This document shows positions 11,683 to 23,951 of a stretch of 64,000 nt of DNA, piece after piece; the stretch's first letter is position 1, and every line of letters starts with the position of its first letter. The stretch spans positions 88,423,478 through 88,487,477 of the forward strand of contig CM066738.1 in assembly GCA_033961575.1 (NCBI GenBank), given 5' to 3'. Source of the stretch: Aselliscus stoliczkanus. Lineage: Eukaryota; Chordata; Mammalia; Chiroptera; Hipposideridae. The translations under genes were made by a program, and so were the position numbers. The notes under the pieces are model-generated. The model ran no database searches, had not been told where the DNA came from, and was given only the letters and a program-made list of their open reading frames with translations.

Positions 11683-12429
11683 TAATAATCTTTATTTTGT
11701 TTTGCCCAAGGCACCCTGACTCATTAACTTCTAGTAGGTGAATGCTAATGTTTATTTTCTAAATGAATGCACGTATTTTCTGCCAAAGCACATATTTATA
11801 CCATTATAGTAAGACTTTTCCACCTCTTTTATGGAAAACCCAGAGCAGTATTTTGCTTCTTCAGCACTAGCTACATTTAGTCATTTACTTACTCATCTGG
11901 CAACTACTATATAAGAAACTCTGCGGTATTTTTTGAGGTGTATAATCTCATTTATTATTCATACCGATTTGTGAAATAGTCTTTTTCATTCCCATTTTAC
12001 AGATTAAGAAGTCGAGGCTCAGAGCTCACAGAGATTGTAACTTGCCTAGCATTATACTGCTTATTTAGTTAAGACCATTTATTTAAAACCAGTGAGGATC
12101 AATAGATAGGACATTTTGAAAGAAGAAAATCAGGTGCTTGTTCAACAGGATCAAAAGGATCAGTAAAACATACAGGGAGTCCCTGGGAACATTGATTTTA
12201 TTATCTTGTCATGCCCTGGTCCATAAAGCAGCCGATTCCAAGAGCTGTCCTCTGTGCGGTTTTTTCTTCAGCTGGTTTTTTTTCTACTCACCTCATTCTC
12301 TCATTTCTGAAGGCCCCACCCAGACTCTCTTTATTATCATTTTCTTTCTCACTGAAGAGCCATTCCTAAAAAGCCAGACCTAAAATGCCTGATAGCAACA
12401 CTTTTCTTCCTTTCCTGTCATATGAGAAT
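11683..12429. other. Intergenic stretch with a MIR
   Basis: Bases 11930-12075 resemble a MIR: CATTCCCATTTTACAGATTA, AGTCGAGGCTCAGAGCTCAC and GTAACTTGCCTAGCATTATA follow its conserved core. The remainder is unassigned. Confidence 0.55.
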
Positions 12430-13330
12430 GACTATATTTCCTTTTCATTCCTAAACTATAGTTTCACCTGCTATAGGATTTGGGTTTTCTTTCAGCACTT
12501 GAAAAATATTGCTTCACCTCCCTCTGGTCTCCTTGGTTTCAGGTGGAACAACTACTGTCATTCAAATCGGTTTTCCTTTTCTTGTTAATACATCATTTCT
12601 CTCTGACTGTTTTCAAGATATTTGTTCTTTGCCTTTAGTTTTCAGAAATTTAACTCTATGTCTTCATGTAGATTTCATTGGGCTTATCCTGTTTATAGTT
12701 CTCTCAGCTTCTTGTATCTGTAGGTTTACATGTCTCACCAAATTTGAAGAATTTTTAACCATTTCTTCTTCGAATACTTTTTCAGTCCTATGCTCTCCTC
12801 TCATGGAACTTTGATGAAATGAATATTAGATCTTTTGTGATTGTATCACAGAATGCTGAGGTTCTGTTCATTTTTGTTTCAATCCTTTTTTTCTCTGTTG
12901 TTCAGATTGGGTGAATTCTATTGATCTGTTTTCAAATCCATTAATTCTGTCCTCTGTCATCTCATTTCTACTTTGGAGACCATCCAGTCAGGTTTTGTTT
13001 TTGTTTTTGTTATTGTTTTTGTTTGTTTTAATTTCAGTGATTGTATTTTTCAATTCCATAATTTCCATTTGGTTCTTTTTCAAAATTTGTATTTCTTTGC
13101 TGAGATTTTCTATTGCTTTATTTGTTTTCAGAGAATTCATAATTAAAGCATTTTTATGATAGCTGATTTAAAATAGTTGTCAGAAAATTTCCACATCTAA
13201 TTCATCACGATATTGGCATCAGTTGATTGTCTTTTCTTGTTCAGAGTATGATTTTCTTCATTTTGGGCACGATGAATGATTTTCTATGATATCCTGATTA
13301 TTTTAGTTATTATAATAGGAGATTGTTGAT
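12430..13330 (-). mobile_element. HAL1 / ancient L1M ORF1 region
   Basis: The plus strand shows the reverse complement of the ancient L1/HAL1 ORF1 and following part. Landmarks in order are a TCATTCAAATCGG block, TGACTGTTTTCAAGATATTT, GGGCTTATCCTGTTTATAG, TTCTTGTATCTGTAGGTTTA, ATTAGATCTTTTGTGATTG, TTCTATTGATCTGTTTTCAA, ATTTCCATTTGGTTCTTTTT and GATATTGGCATCAGTTGATT. It is too decayed to code. The plus-strand open frames here are antisense artefacts. Confidence 0.7.
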
Positions 13331-13539
13331 CCTAATTAATTTCCTATTTTGGGTAGACACCATGATTAGTATATGGGTTCTGCCCTACTTTTGTGGGCTT
13401 TAGTTCCAATGCTTGTTTAGTTTCCAGAGCTTTTACAATGCTATTTTGACCTGCTTTATTTTTGTGGTAGTGCTGGGGCTCAGGTTTTGCTGTTGCCACG
13501 TGCATGGGCACTTCCATGGGCTGTCTTATATCACTTCTT
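13331..13539. other. Junction between two old L1 pieces
   Basis: Probably more of the ancient L1M 5' region, with no clear landmark. The sequence turns C-rich at 13555-13570, where the next L1 begins. Confidence 0.35.
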
Positions 13540-14430
13540 ATATATATCACCATTGCCCCCCCACCCCCGATATCATACATATCTATTACAATTCCATTGA
13601 CTCCATTCCCACAATATACTCCATATCCCATGACTAAAGATTAAGTTAAATTATAGTTAACATCTAATATTATTCAGCGGCAGCTTCAGATGTACAGTGC
13701 AATGGTCGGGCCTCTACACCGTCCATAAAGTGGTCTGCCTAACAAGACATGAGTCTATCTGGTCCCATAAAAATTATTTACAGCATTGATTATATTCCCT
13801 AAACTATCTCTTCTATCCCTGCAGTGATATTGTAGTTACCAGTTTATGTTGCCTCGTCCCTTTCCCTTCTCCCTCATGCCCACCCCCGTCCCATCTAGCA
13901 ATCATCAATTTTTCCTCTGTGTCTCTAAGACTATTTCTGTTTACATTGCTCGTTTATTCAGTTCTTTAGATTCCACATATAAGTGAGATCATATGGTATT
14001 TGTCTTTTACTGACTGACTTATTTCACTTAGCATAATGTTCTCTAGGTCCATCCATATCGCTGCAAATGGTACAATTTCTTTCTTCTTTATAGCTGCGTA
14101 ATATTCCATTGTGTAAATGTACCACAGTTTCTTAATCCAGTCATCTACCGCTGGGCATTTCAATTGTTTTCAAGTGTTGGCTATTGTAAATAGCACTGAA
14201 ATGAACATAGGGGTATATATATATTATTTCAAATTAGTGTCTTGGGTTTTTCAGGATAAATACCTAGGAGTGGAATTGCTGAGTCAAAAGGTAGTTCCAT
14301 TTTGCTTACCTTTTCAATGAACAATCTCTTAGCTTCATTGATCTTTTCTATTGTCTTTCAAGTCTCTACTTCTGCTCTGATCTTTGTTATATCCTTCAGT
14401 CTACTAACTTTGCTTAGCTTCATTTTCTGA
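13540..14430 (-). mobile_element. L1 3' end with an internal deletion
   Basis: Bases 13555-14310 align with the 3' UTR and ORF2 end of the L1 at 47305 (for example TTCCACATATAAGTGAGATC, ATATTCCATTGTGTAAATG, GATAAATACCTAGGAGTGGA). Translated on the minus strand this gives the L1 ORF2 C-terminus ([20 protein letters not shown]). After about 14312 the alignment jumps to the region matching about 50,540-50,630 of that L1 (TTCATTGATCTTTTCTATTG, TCTGCTCTGATCTTTGTTAT). About 2.3 kb of ORF2 is missing. It is older than the two young L1s here. Confidence 0.8.
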
Positions 14431-15489
14431 ATAAGAAGAGATTATAAGGAAATAAGAATAGGGACTAGGAGGAACCTAAGCTGAAAGCCTCAGACAAACT
14501 TGTCATGAAAGGGTATACTCACTGCACACTAGTAAGGGGTTGGTTTTATAGGATAAGTAACCTGCCCTTTGTAACCCTCACTGTATTCCTAGTCATGTAC
14601 TTTGTTTAATTTTGTTTTCCATTCTCCCACAGAATCCAAGTGTATACAATTCTTTTGGAAAACACTAGACCAGTTAGGTCATGCTAACTTAGAGAACTAG
14701 AAGAAGAAACATAAGGACAGATGCTATAATAAAATATAAAAATATTTATTCACTTTCTTTGCTTCTGCTGAGATCAACAATAGGCTAACCTAAAGGCTCA
14801 GAAAAACTTTGAGAAAAAAACCCAAATGCCACACTCTCATGTTTCTCAGAGATGTGTTTATCCTCATCTCATGTAGGCAGGACCTCTTAAGAGTTGCTGA
14901 CTTTCTTTCTCTATAACCACAGGTCCAATTAGCGAGCAAATACATCGTGTTTTCTATTAATGAGTTTTGATATCGTCTTTCACCCTTGCCTCATCCGTAC
15001 AAACTTCATTGGCTTCTCAATAAACAATAAAACAACACAACAAAACACAACTAAACCCAACAAAATAATCTCACCTCAATCAATTCCTACAATTGTGTTC
15101 TGACTCCAAGAAGGTCACCTTAATGAACTGAGGTAGGTTTCAGAAACGAAGATGTAATAGACAAAGGATTGATCTGTGGCACACAGCATATCAGGGAACA
15201 CTGTAAAGAAGTTCGATCAATTGTGACATGCAATAACTATACTTTCCTAGACATCGTTGAAAGAATCTTGAGAAATACTTTGAATAAACGTCTTGGTCTA
15301 TTTAGAAAAGGGCTTTGTAAAAGTCTGTGTAAAGAGGTGGACAAGAATGTATGCTTATTGCTGTGACAATTGACAGCATCACATTTTTCCAGAGAGTGAA
15401 CAATTCTTTAAATTTTTATTGAGCTCTGAGAAAACGATAGGTATTAAATTACAAAATTTCTGATAAAATAAAATAGAATTATGGTATTT
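14431..15489. other. Intergenic stretch
   Basis: No gene or repeat that I can name. An A/C-rich stretch lies at 15005-15060. Confidence 0.35.
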
Positions 15490-16110
15490 TACTTTGTTTT
15501 TCTTCTAACTATTCTCCAGAGCCAGAATTACTATTTTAAAAGGCACATAATTGCTACTTCATCCCACTGTTTAAATCCCTTTAACAGCCTTAACTTTTTC
15601 TCAGGATAAAGACCACACTCATAACTCTCATCTAAATAGACCTGCAGATCCTATTCCCAAAGTTCCCTCCCATCTCATCATGTTACAAACCAACCCCTTT
15701 CTCTTGTCATACTGGTCACCTTTATTCACGATGCCTTCACCTGTCACAGGGATGATGCTTCTGCTCTTCTTGCTGCCTGAGACACCTTGACCTTGTCCCT
15801 CTCCTCTTGGCCTACATAAAGGATGCTCATCTATCATATCTCAACCCAATTTTCATGTCAGGGAAGCTCCTGACCTAGGTCAAATCTTCCTATTGTGGAT
15901 AATGTTTACACCCAAACTCTCTGTGATAGCATTGGTTATAGTCCCAATTTTAAATTATAAATCTAAATATTTTAGTGCTATCTTTCTTCTTAATTAGACT
16001 GTAAGTGGCAAGAGATCAAACACCGTAGCTATTTTTGTGCAGTTGTATACCCAGAGAGTTCAGTGCAGTACTTGACACAGAGTAGGTGCTCAGAAACTAT
16101 CTTCTTAGTA
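15490..16110 (+). mobile_element. L2 LINE 3' part
   Basis: The L2 order is visible: a TGTTTAAATCCCTTTAACAG block, TCAGGATAAAGACCACACTC, CCTATTCCCAAAGTTCCCTC, a CATACTGGTCACC block, AGACTGTAAGTGGCAAGAGA, and the end motif AGAGTAGGTGCTCAGAAACT. The 15628-15837 minus open frame is a by-product. Confidence 0.7.
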
Positions 16111-19089
16111 TACATTTATTTTGTGCTTACTAAAGAGTTAAATTTAAAATAATGCCGCAGGGTGTGTTGCATACAACTGGAACCCAAAACTATTAGGTGA
16201 ATAAAAACATAAATAAATGAATGTTAAATTATCTGTAAGTAAATTAGTACTTGTAAATTATTGGGTCACTGATCATTTTAGTTTGACTTTTTTGGCCATA
16301 TATTTACTACCACAGAGTTCTTGTTACCTTTCAATGATAGTCAAAAGGATACACATAATTTCCATTATAATAATCTTATAAAATCCCTAATAAACTCAGA
16401 GATATGCTGTAAAATTAATTATACAATTTTCCAAAGACCAAGATAAACCATTCAAAGAATATCTATCTTTCTGTGTCCTGGTGCCATCCCACTGATTAGT
16501 GCTCTGATTAGTTGGGACTTAATTGACCCGAAGTCACAGAGTCTATCATTCAGGCATGATGTGAGCAGAAAGCTTCTTGAATTTAGAATTCATATTTGTT
16601 TTGAGATTTTCAAACATCTCCATGGCAGTAGCACACTGATAGTGCTTTTATTTCTCTCTTCACCTCTTCTACATATAACTATCCACTCTAATTGCTGTAA
16701 GTCTAGCACTTCTCAGTTGCAATAAATTAAAAACCTTTGGTAAACTCCCCTTAATTGACTCTCTTGCCCCCTTGTTTAATGTATACCCTGGATGGAGTGA
16801 CTTACAATAGCATGTTTTTAGAACCCTATTTAGAAAGGGGGGTATAAAGTTCTTATGTTTTATATATTTTAAAGAGGCACTGAGGATCTATTCCAGAAAC
16901 AATTTTTTTTTTATTAGCTAGTTTTAATTACACCTCTAGAGAAAGATAAATGATGCCCAAATTGCAACACAGACAGCAGAATAAATTATTGCTGTGATCT
17001 TAGTGGCATGCTGGGTATATTAGAAATAGATTTTTTTCCCTTACTTTGAGATAATTTTTACTAAAATTGGAAGATATAACTTAGTTATTCCAGCAAAAAT
17101 TGGTATCTGGGCTCCTGACATTTCAGGAGCCTGAAGTTGTCACATGTCTTCGTCCATCTCTGCCTCCTCCATGGGAGACAAGGAAAAATCAAATAGACAG
17201 TAGCAGCACTGGAATTTCCATATTGGATTTTGGCCTATTAGTGAAGGGCACTAAAGGAGAACCAGAAAGATGATGAGGAGGTGATATGACTGACCTTACA
17301 TGCCTGGAGGTTTTTCTTTCCTTTGGTCCTCCGTGTCTTCACCTCTAGGAGGGAGCTGGGTCATGATGCTTTATATGGTTTTTTGAAGCACAAGTATTTT
17401 ATTAATCTATTTAATCTTTGATTGAACTTTTCTCATTTTAAGATACAAAGGTTAGTTTTTATGTAATATGTTTTTTAAATGAATGGGACACAAATCACAC
17501 TAACATTATCATTAGAACTTGGTACCAGATTTTCACAAGACTAAAATGTTGATTTATTTGTTTCCTTTTCCATACAATTTAATGATTTGCACCAGTATTT
17601 GGAAGGGAGAGAGTTACACCAGTGTATGGAGTATTAGAAGCAGAGCCAGATGGGAGCAAAAGGTGAATCAAGTAGGATGTAATCTATCCATGTGAGTTCT
17701 GGGTTACATTCTTATTTCCACCCTGCTTTGGTGGTCAGAATCCCTGTATTCCCCTTAGTATTGCTTTCACCCTGTGGCCTCTGGTTCATTTGTTCTACCC
17801 AGAGTTTCCAAGAACTGTAGGCTATGTAGACCTATCATGCCCCCTAAATGATATGTGGTCTAGATCCTTGTTTTCACCCATAAAAATTCACACATTCTTT
17901 GTCCCTTCCACCACAGGCCCTTCCACTCTACTTTGAAAAGTAGAAATAAGGTCATATAACAAATATATTTATGTTGTTTACATTTTAATGAGATGGCTAC
18001 ATTTTCTAGTTCCTCATATTTATATTTAATAGTGGATAGATGGCCTGAAATAATGACTATACTTTTGCCATCTAACCCCAACTAGAAACTTTAATGGGAA
18101 GAACTCAGGCCGTGTACAAGGGTTCAAGAACAAGCTAAAGGTAGAAGATTTAGGCAAGGTAGGTGTTAGAGTATCTCTTAGTATCATGTAAAGACCCAAA
18201 CCAAAATACCTATAACTTTAATTTCTATAAAGATGGTAAGAAGGTTTAGTCTTAGGTGTTGCATGTATAATAGGGATCATTATGTTTTGAAATATTTTAT
18301 ATATATATATATATTCCCCTATGTTGAAATTTTTCTTGATCTATGGCTTTCTATCATGTAAATATGGTTTACTTACATGGGTTTCCATCTTTTGAAGAAT
18401 GTGTTTTGGTGCTTCGGCAGAAGAACGGAAGCCACGTAAAACAAGGAAGTCATTTGCCACCTTTGACTACCGAATTCTGTTCTGGTTTATGTTCGAGGCC
18501 ACCATGTTGTTGCAGGGCTACTCAGAGAGCCAACTCCCCTTCCAGCAGATGGTTTGTGAAAGAGAGGCACTAATAAAACAAACAGGTTATACTGCAGACC
18601 CTTATCCTAAGCCTTCACCACAGGCCCTCTGGCTGACTAATGATAGAAGGTTGCTAACAAACAACCTCAGGGAAATTTGAGAAAGAACACTGGGGCTAAT
18701 GACAAAATTTCCAAGAGTCATGGGCTCACTTATTGTTTGTAGCCAATCTCCATTCTGTGCTTGTATAGCATTTTTACAAAGGAATTCTAGGAGTAAGCTG
18801 GACTCCTTGGGATAGTCCCACATGAACTAGACTAAAGTAGAGAGCTGCAAAAGCTTTTATCAAAGCAGTGCTCAGAAATCCCCATGGTCTGTGTGTGGCA
18901 TGCAAGGGATCCCCAGGGGGAGGTAGAGAGGTGCTGGCAGAGGTGGGCTGGAAGAGACCTAAGGTCAGAATAAAGAGACTGTGTTGGGAAAGACCTTGAG
19001 ACCCAAAGGTAAAGGGGAAAGTTCATGGACTCCAGGAGGAATTGCCTATTTATTGCAGTCCCACTAGTCTATCTCCAACGTATCTCAGT
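16111..19089. other. Intergenic stretch
   Basis: About 3 kb with no repeat or gene that I can identify. Two overlapping plus-strand open frames at 18343-18680 (76 and 93 residues) match nothing I know. A short TA run lies at 18299-18314. Confidence 0.35.
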
Positions 19090-19322
19090 CAACCAATCTG
19101 GTAAACAGAATCAAGAGGTTTCCAGGGGCTGGAAGGAGGGAGAAATGGGGAGTTAATAATCAAAGGGCATAAAGTTTCAAGAATGATGAATAATCTTGAG
19201 AGATCTGATGTTCAACATTGCACCTATAGTCAGCAATAATGTATTGGAAACTAAAAAACTTGTAAAGTGGGTAGATCTCATGTTAAGTGTTCTTATAACA
19301 ATAAAATAAAATTTTAAAAAAG
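19090..19322 (+). mobile_element. L1MA-like 3' end
   Basis: CAGGGGCTGGAAGGAGGGAG, AATGGGGAGTTAATAATCAA, ATTGCACCTATAGTCAGCAA and AAATAAAATTTTAAAAAAGA follow the 3' UTR of mammal-wide L1MA elements, ending in the A-rich tail. Confidence 0.6.
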
Positions 19323-19928
19323 AATCAGGCAAGTCCCTTGGTTCAAAAGATCAAAGTGGGTGCAGAGTGTATGTACTACAGGACAAAGAAGATGAAACAA
19401 GTCTTCCCTTTCCTTTATACCCAGATGCAGCTTGGGAGAAGAGAACAAACCGAGCAGAACTTCGAATGATCAAATACTGACCTGAGTGCACCCAGCAGAG
19501 ATTGTGTTATTTAACGATATTTCTTATGTTATTGCCTCAGATTAGCACTAAATTACTAGACTGAACTAAAATTTAGTCCTTCCTGGCCCCAGCTACCCAT
19601 TAGTCAAGGGCTCATGAGAAAGAAAGATGAGTTATACAGAAATAAAGCAACTATCTATTTCTTGTACATCTGAGTGTGGTGTGAATGATGTTTGGCCCAG
19701 CTGCCCATGTTTTCTCCTCACTGGTATTTTCTACAGACATGTCCAGGATCAACTGTTGCCCACTGAACACAAAATTTAATATAAGAGACTGCCATTTCTC
19801 TGATCTGATAAATTATTTTGTCATGGAGACCCACAAGATAAGTTAATGAAAAATACCTAAAAATAGATAGATGATACATTTCTGGAGGGCAGAAACCAAA
19901 TTCAGAATTGCTCCTAATGCCTCACCAA

Positions 19929-19965
<37 letters not shown>

Positions 19966-20013
19966 CTGGAAAAGTGCTTGGTACATAGTAGGCATTTAGT
20001 CAGTACTTGATAA
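19323..20013. other. Intergenic stretch with (CA)n
   Basis: Unassigned sequence up to the (CA)n tract at 19931-19961. Bases 19965-20010 (GTGCTTGGTACATAGTAGGC) look like the end of an L2 or MIR. Confidence 0.4.
19931..19961. repeat. (AC)n microsatellite
   Basis: About 15 uninterrupted AC units. Confidence 0.95.
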
Positions 20014-20118
20014 GTTGTGGCAGCTCAGCTCAGGCCAGGAATCGAACCGGCGACCCTGTTGCTCAGAGCTCACACTCTTGAGTGAGCTCTTAACTAACTG
20101 AACCACCCAGTCAGCCCC
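20014..20118 (-). mobile_element. Ves-type tRNA SINE, old copy
   Basis: On the minus strand it begins GGGGCTGACTGGGTGGTTCA, has a tRNA B-box region (CCGGTTCGATTCC) and ends with CCTGAGCTGAGCTGCCACAA. It resembles the SINE at 27580-27735, not the short palindrome-ended SINEs. No A-tail or target duplication is evident. Confidence 0.65.
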
Positions 20119-21397
20119 ATGTTTTCTTATTTTCAACAGTTTCTTGAGATTCCCTTGGCAATGCAGGCATCTGCATTGTGGTTATCCTCTCTGAGCTTTT
20201 GAGATGGACATAAATATCCTCAATCTGGTTAGGAGTTTTCAGGTGTAATAATCAGAAATAAGATCCTGGCATGTTTTTCTTATGACAGAGTGAATCAGTA
20301 GCCCTTGGGCAGAAATACCTATGATTTATTCTTCTGGAACTTTACCTCTGGTCCATCCTTCTAGAAGATAGACTGGTTTAAAAGGATGCTTGAAGTCTGT
20401 CTATTCTCTGCTGGTGACAACTGTCTCATATTGTGCCACCAACCCCTACCCCAGATGATAATTGACGGACCTCCTTTCTATACAATGAAATGGTTGGACT
20501 TGGTAACTGTTCCCCAATCTAAATCTCATAGGAATCTCTAAACTACGTAAATTATTTATCAGAACTTCAGGAGTATAAAGAGAAGGAAGGAGTAAGAGAG
20601 AAATGAGATACAAATCTCTAGAGCCCAAGACAGGGGAGCCGATAGTAACATAAAATTTACAAAGACTTAGTTGTGTTAGGAAATGTACCAGATGCTATTA
20701 TCATTCGGAGATAGGGCAGTCACCATGTTTTCAAAGACGTAAGTTCATCATATGAAACCAGGTGCCAATTATTCTTGTTTCCTAGATTACATTTTCTAGC
20801 AAACAGAAGAGTGATGAAAGGCAGTATTCACAGGGTGTTCCCAGGCTTGGCAGTGTTACAGGGGTCAGGGGCTACATCAGGCAAAGAATGTACAGATGGC
20901 AAACAATGCACCAATTCATTTTAACAGGACAAAAACAGAGTATTAAATATTAAAAACCAATGAAAAGAGGAAGCAAAGACCAATTCTTTGACTATAAAAA
21001 TATAACTTTATATCATATCTACCTCTTTTTTTAATTAAGATTTTTGTATTTTTCCTCTTGAATTATGAATGCCTTATATGTGGATTTGACTTTAGGGGCA
21101 ATATGGGATGGGGAAAACTAATTAGCCTGTGCCCTACTCCATAGAAGATGAGTGTTGAAAAAAATCCCAAGGGACAGCATAGCAGGAGTTACTAACAAAT
21201 GATGATTGCATGAGGGATGCCTTGATCCCAGGGCCTAGGAGCAAAAGCAGTGATATCTTTGTGGGTTTCAGTAAGGTTCTGGCCCCAAGCAGTAAAAGGA
21301 CCCACAAGTACAATATTCTAAAAAGCTGAAATTTTAGTCTACCAGTTGAAAAATTATAATCTCTAAATTCTTTTCAGTTGTATCTGTGTTACTCTAT
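20119..21397. other. Intergenic stretch
   Basis: No gene or repeat that I can name. Confidence 0.35.
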
Positions 21398-22599
21398 TGT
21401 GGGAAGCTGATAGCAACCCAGTGTCTGACAAGGCCACATTGCCCTGCTCAGCACTGGATATTAGGGGTGCTGCCTTATGGTTGGTCATGTAATATCTCCT
21501 GCCTCTATGAACCCATGTGCCTTTTCTTCTATAGGAGACAATATATTCACTACACTTGTGACATGTTCCTGTGGTGCCCCAATGAGCTAACTACGCAGCC
21601 AAGGACGGGTAAGATCTCCTAAAAGTGGGGAGACAACCCAAGCCAGGCGGTAGTTCCGTGGGGAACCCCTGAACTGAGATATTGAGGACTCAAGCCCCTT
21701 GGAAACTGAGGCACAGGCCTCTGACAAACTCAGGCCAGAAAACTCAGGCCTGTGAGAAGCTGATGCATTTGCCTAAGGGCCCTACTGTGAATAGTCTCCT
21801 GAAAGATTAAGTCTTCAGGCCATGAGAGTTCCGGGTAAGAGGCAGCTCTAAGACATCCGCTGACCATGGAATTGTTAATCAGCCTTGTGTGAATTCCTTT
21901 GCCCAGTGCCTTGTTGCAGCAACAGATACTGAAGCTTTGACTGAGAAACGGATGCAGCCCTCTGTAGGATAAGAGAGGTGTGAAACCCTTTTGGTTGCTA
22001 GGTATTGTTATTTACAAACGAATAGATTTTAGATGCTTTTACCTTAAACACAGCCACTCCTAGTCTTTTGGTATAGCTCAAGTATACTGTGAGTTTTATG
22101 ATTGTGTTTAACTGCTAGAATTTAGGATGACTTCTAGATAGTCAAGATAGCTTTAGTAAACATTCTTTAGGTGACTTACAGAAACCGAGTCTGGGTTTCA
22201 TAGCAATTATCATAATAAAGACAAGGTAATCCTTTAACGGAAGAGTAAGTCACAGTACACCCTGGAAAGAGCACTTTCAGGGGAGTAGAGGACTGTGTAA
22301 ATCCTGAGAACTACAAACCACCGTTAATGATTTGTTACAGTTTGCTTCCTTGAAAATTCTCAATAAAAGCTATGCGCTGACCCGATTCGGGGCTCAGTCT
22401 TCCTTGGCTGAGTCCCTTGGGCTCAGTCGTCCTTGGCTGAGTCCCTTGGGCTCAGTCGTCCTTGGCTGAGTCCCTTGGGCTCAGTCGTCTTTGGCTGAGT
22501 CCCTTGGTCTCGCTCTTATCTTTCTTCTGTCTCTTGTTTTTCCTTAATCTGCCTCGCCCCTCTCGTGTCCCACTTGCCCTTGCCACGCAGGACGTGACA
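21398..22599 (+). mobile_element. Solo LTR of an endogenous retrovirus
   Basis: The 1202-bp unit starts TGTGGGAAGC and ends GACGTGACA (TG...CA). A perfect 6-bp target duplication, CTCTAT, flanks it at 21392-21397 and 22600-22605. Six-base duplications are typical of class II (betaretrovirus-like, ERVK) insertions. A polyadenylation signal AATAAA lies at 22362-22367, so the orientation is plus. No internal viral gene is present; recombination between two LTRs would leave this structure. Four 29-bp tandem repeats lie downstream of the polyadenylation signal. I cannot name the family. Confidence 0.8.
22392..22507 (+). repeat. Four 29-bp tandem repeats in the LTR R/U5 region
   Basis: Units start at 22392, 22421, 22450 and 22479. 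Units 2 and 3 are identical; units 1 and 4 each differ from them at one position. Each contains CTCAG, then ten bases, then CTGAG, so each could fold as a small stem-loop in RNA. Confidence 0.92.
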
Positions 22600-22605
22600 C
22601 TCTAT

Positions 22606-23659
22606 CACATGTGTCTTGTCATCTAAGATTTTATAACCACACTGCTGTTCAGCCAAGTGAGTCTTCTAGCTAGGTTTTAGCTACCTTGATTCATTTTTGC
22701 ATTCTCAGAGATGAGCAAGTGCCGGGTGCATTGTGAATAAAAGAAGAATAAGTGTTCGCATGTTGAATGATAACTATGTTCTTTATCCTTCGTTTTCTCT
22801 AATTTGTGATAAAAATGGCCTCCAACCCATGAAGATTAGTATGATGGATTCCTTCTCAGGCTTAGTGATCTGTTCATGGCTTTCAATTTAATACTTGTCT
22901 ATTAAACATTCAGATTTGTTCTTTCTGGTGGGGTGTTCTTTCTGAGCCTGAGTTAGAGTAAATCAGTTCACACAATGGGATAAATGAGTTAATGGGCAAC
23001 TTCAATTTATGGGTTGATCCATTGTAAAACAGATGAGAAAAAAGGCCTTCTGACTAGTGGTGTTTCATGGTTTGAGCAGGAGGAGATAGGACATCTTGGC
23101 AACATAAGAATTTAGGGTCTCTGGAGTCAACATGCCTCTTGCTCTTCAGTTGGTCCCACTGCAGGTGAAGCAGTAAGGGACATCCCACTGAGAAGGAGCA
23201 GGGTGACCTTTTATGAGTATGTGAACCACCAAATTCATGGTTGCCTCTCTCTTCTTGCTACAAAGACAGTAAATACCCCTTTGCCTTAGCCCAGTGACTT
23301 TAGTGTGATAATTTTGCCAAAGCCAACTGGGGCAGAGCACTGTACATATGGGAATATTTCAATTCAGCCTTCCATTGATGCACAACCAGTTCCTATTATT
23401 AATAATTCGTCTAAGGGTCATCTGTGGAGTACTTAAGAAAAAAACGCCATTTAAGGAAAGACCAGGAGGCAGACTCCTGCTCTAAATTGTTTCCTGAGCT
23501 TCCTCATTATTTACTGAGATTCCCGAAATGCAAACAACCAGAGTCTTATCAGGCAAAGGCAGATCCCCTGAGCCTTTTAGCATTCTGTCTGCAAGTCTGA
23601 ATATTACCTCTATATCCAGACAGCATACCAAATGAAGCTGGACTCTTTAAAGGGAAATA
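22606..23659. other. Stretch just downstream of RIT2
   Basis: No gene or named repeat seen. It lies beyond the inferred RIT2 polyadenylation site. Confidence 0.35.
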
Positions 23660-23678
23660 AGTCAATTAGAATGTCAAT

Positions 23679-23684
23679 TTTATT
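23679..23684 (-). terminator. Candidate RIT2 polyadenylation signal
   Basis: AATAAA on the minus strand (TTTATT on plus). It is the first canonical hexamer downstream of the RIT2 stop. RNA data are needed to show it is used. Confidence 0.45.
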
Positions 23685-23812
23685 TAGTCATATATTGTAA
23701 AAACTAAACAGCATATCCGGCTGATTGACAAAATCCATCCAACTGTTAAGGGCAAAACAAAACTATCTTAAGAACACAGCTATGCAGATCTTGCTTTTAC
23801 ATACAGACAGAT

Positions 23813-23815
<3 letters not shown>

Positions 23816-23887
<72 letters not shown>
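23816..23887. repeat. (GA)n / (CT)n microsatellite in the RIT2 3' UTR
   Basis: About 36 uninterrupted GA units on plus, read as CT on the RIT2 transcript strand. The Arg-Glu and Leu-Ser open frames across it are artefacts. Confidence 0.97.
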
Positions 23888-23892
<5 letters not shown>

Positions 23893-23933
23893 AGCAGAAT
23901 GCAACATCTGGAATTGTCCAACTGATAAAATGC

Positions 23934-23951
23934 AGAGAGAGAGAGAGAGAA
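23934..23951. repeat. Second short (GA)n / (CT)n tract
   Basis: About 9 units, 21 bases past the RIT2 stop codon and 46 bases from the longer tract. Confidence 0.93.

Noticed and set aside
12138..13159. Several hydrophobic plus-strand open frames resembling membrane proteins
   Set aside because: The stretch is the antisense of HAL1/L1M ORF1; T-rich antisense L1 DNA routinely yields Phe/Leu-rich frames.
22392..22507. CRISPR-like regular repeats
   Set aside because: The 29-bp units are directly adjacent with no spacers, inside a retroviral LTR of a mammalian genome.
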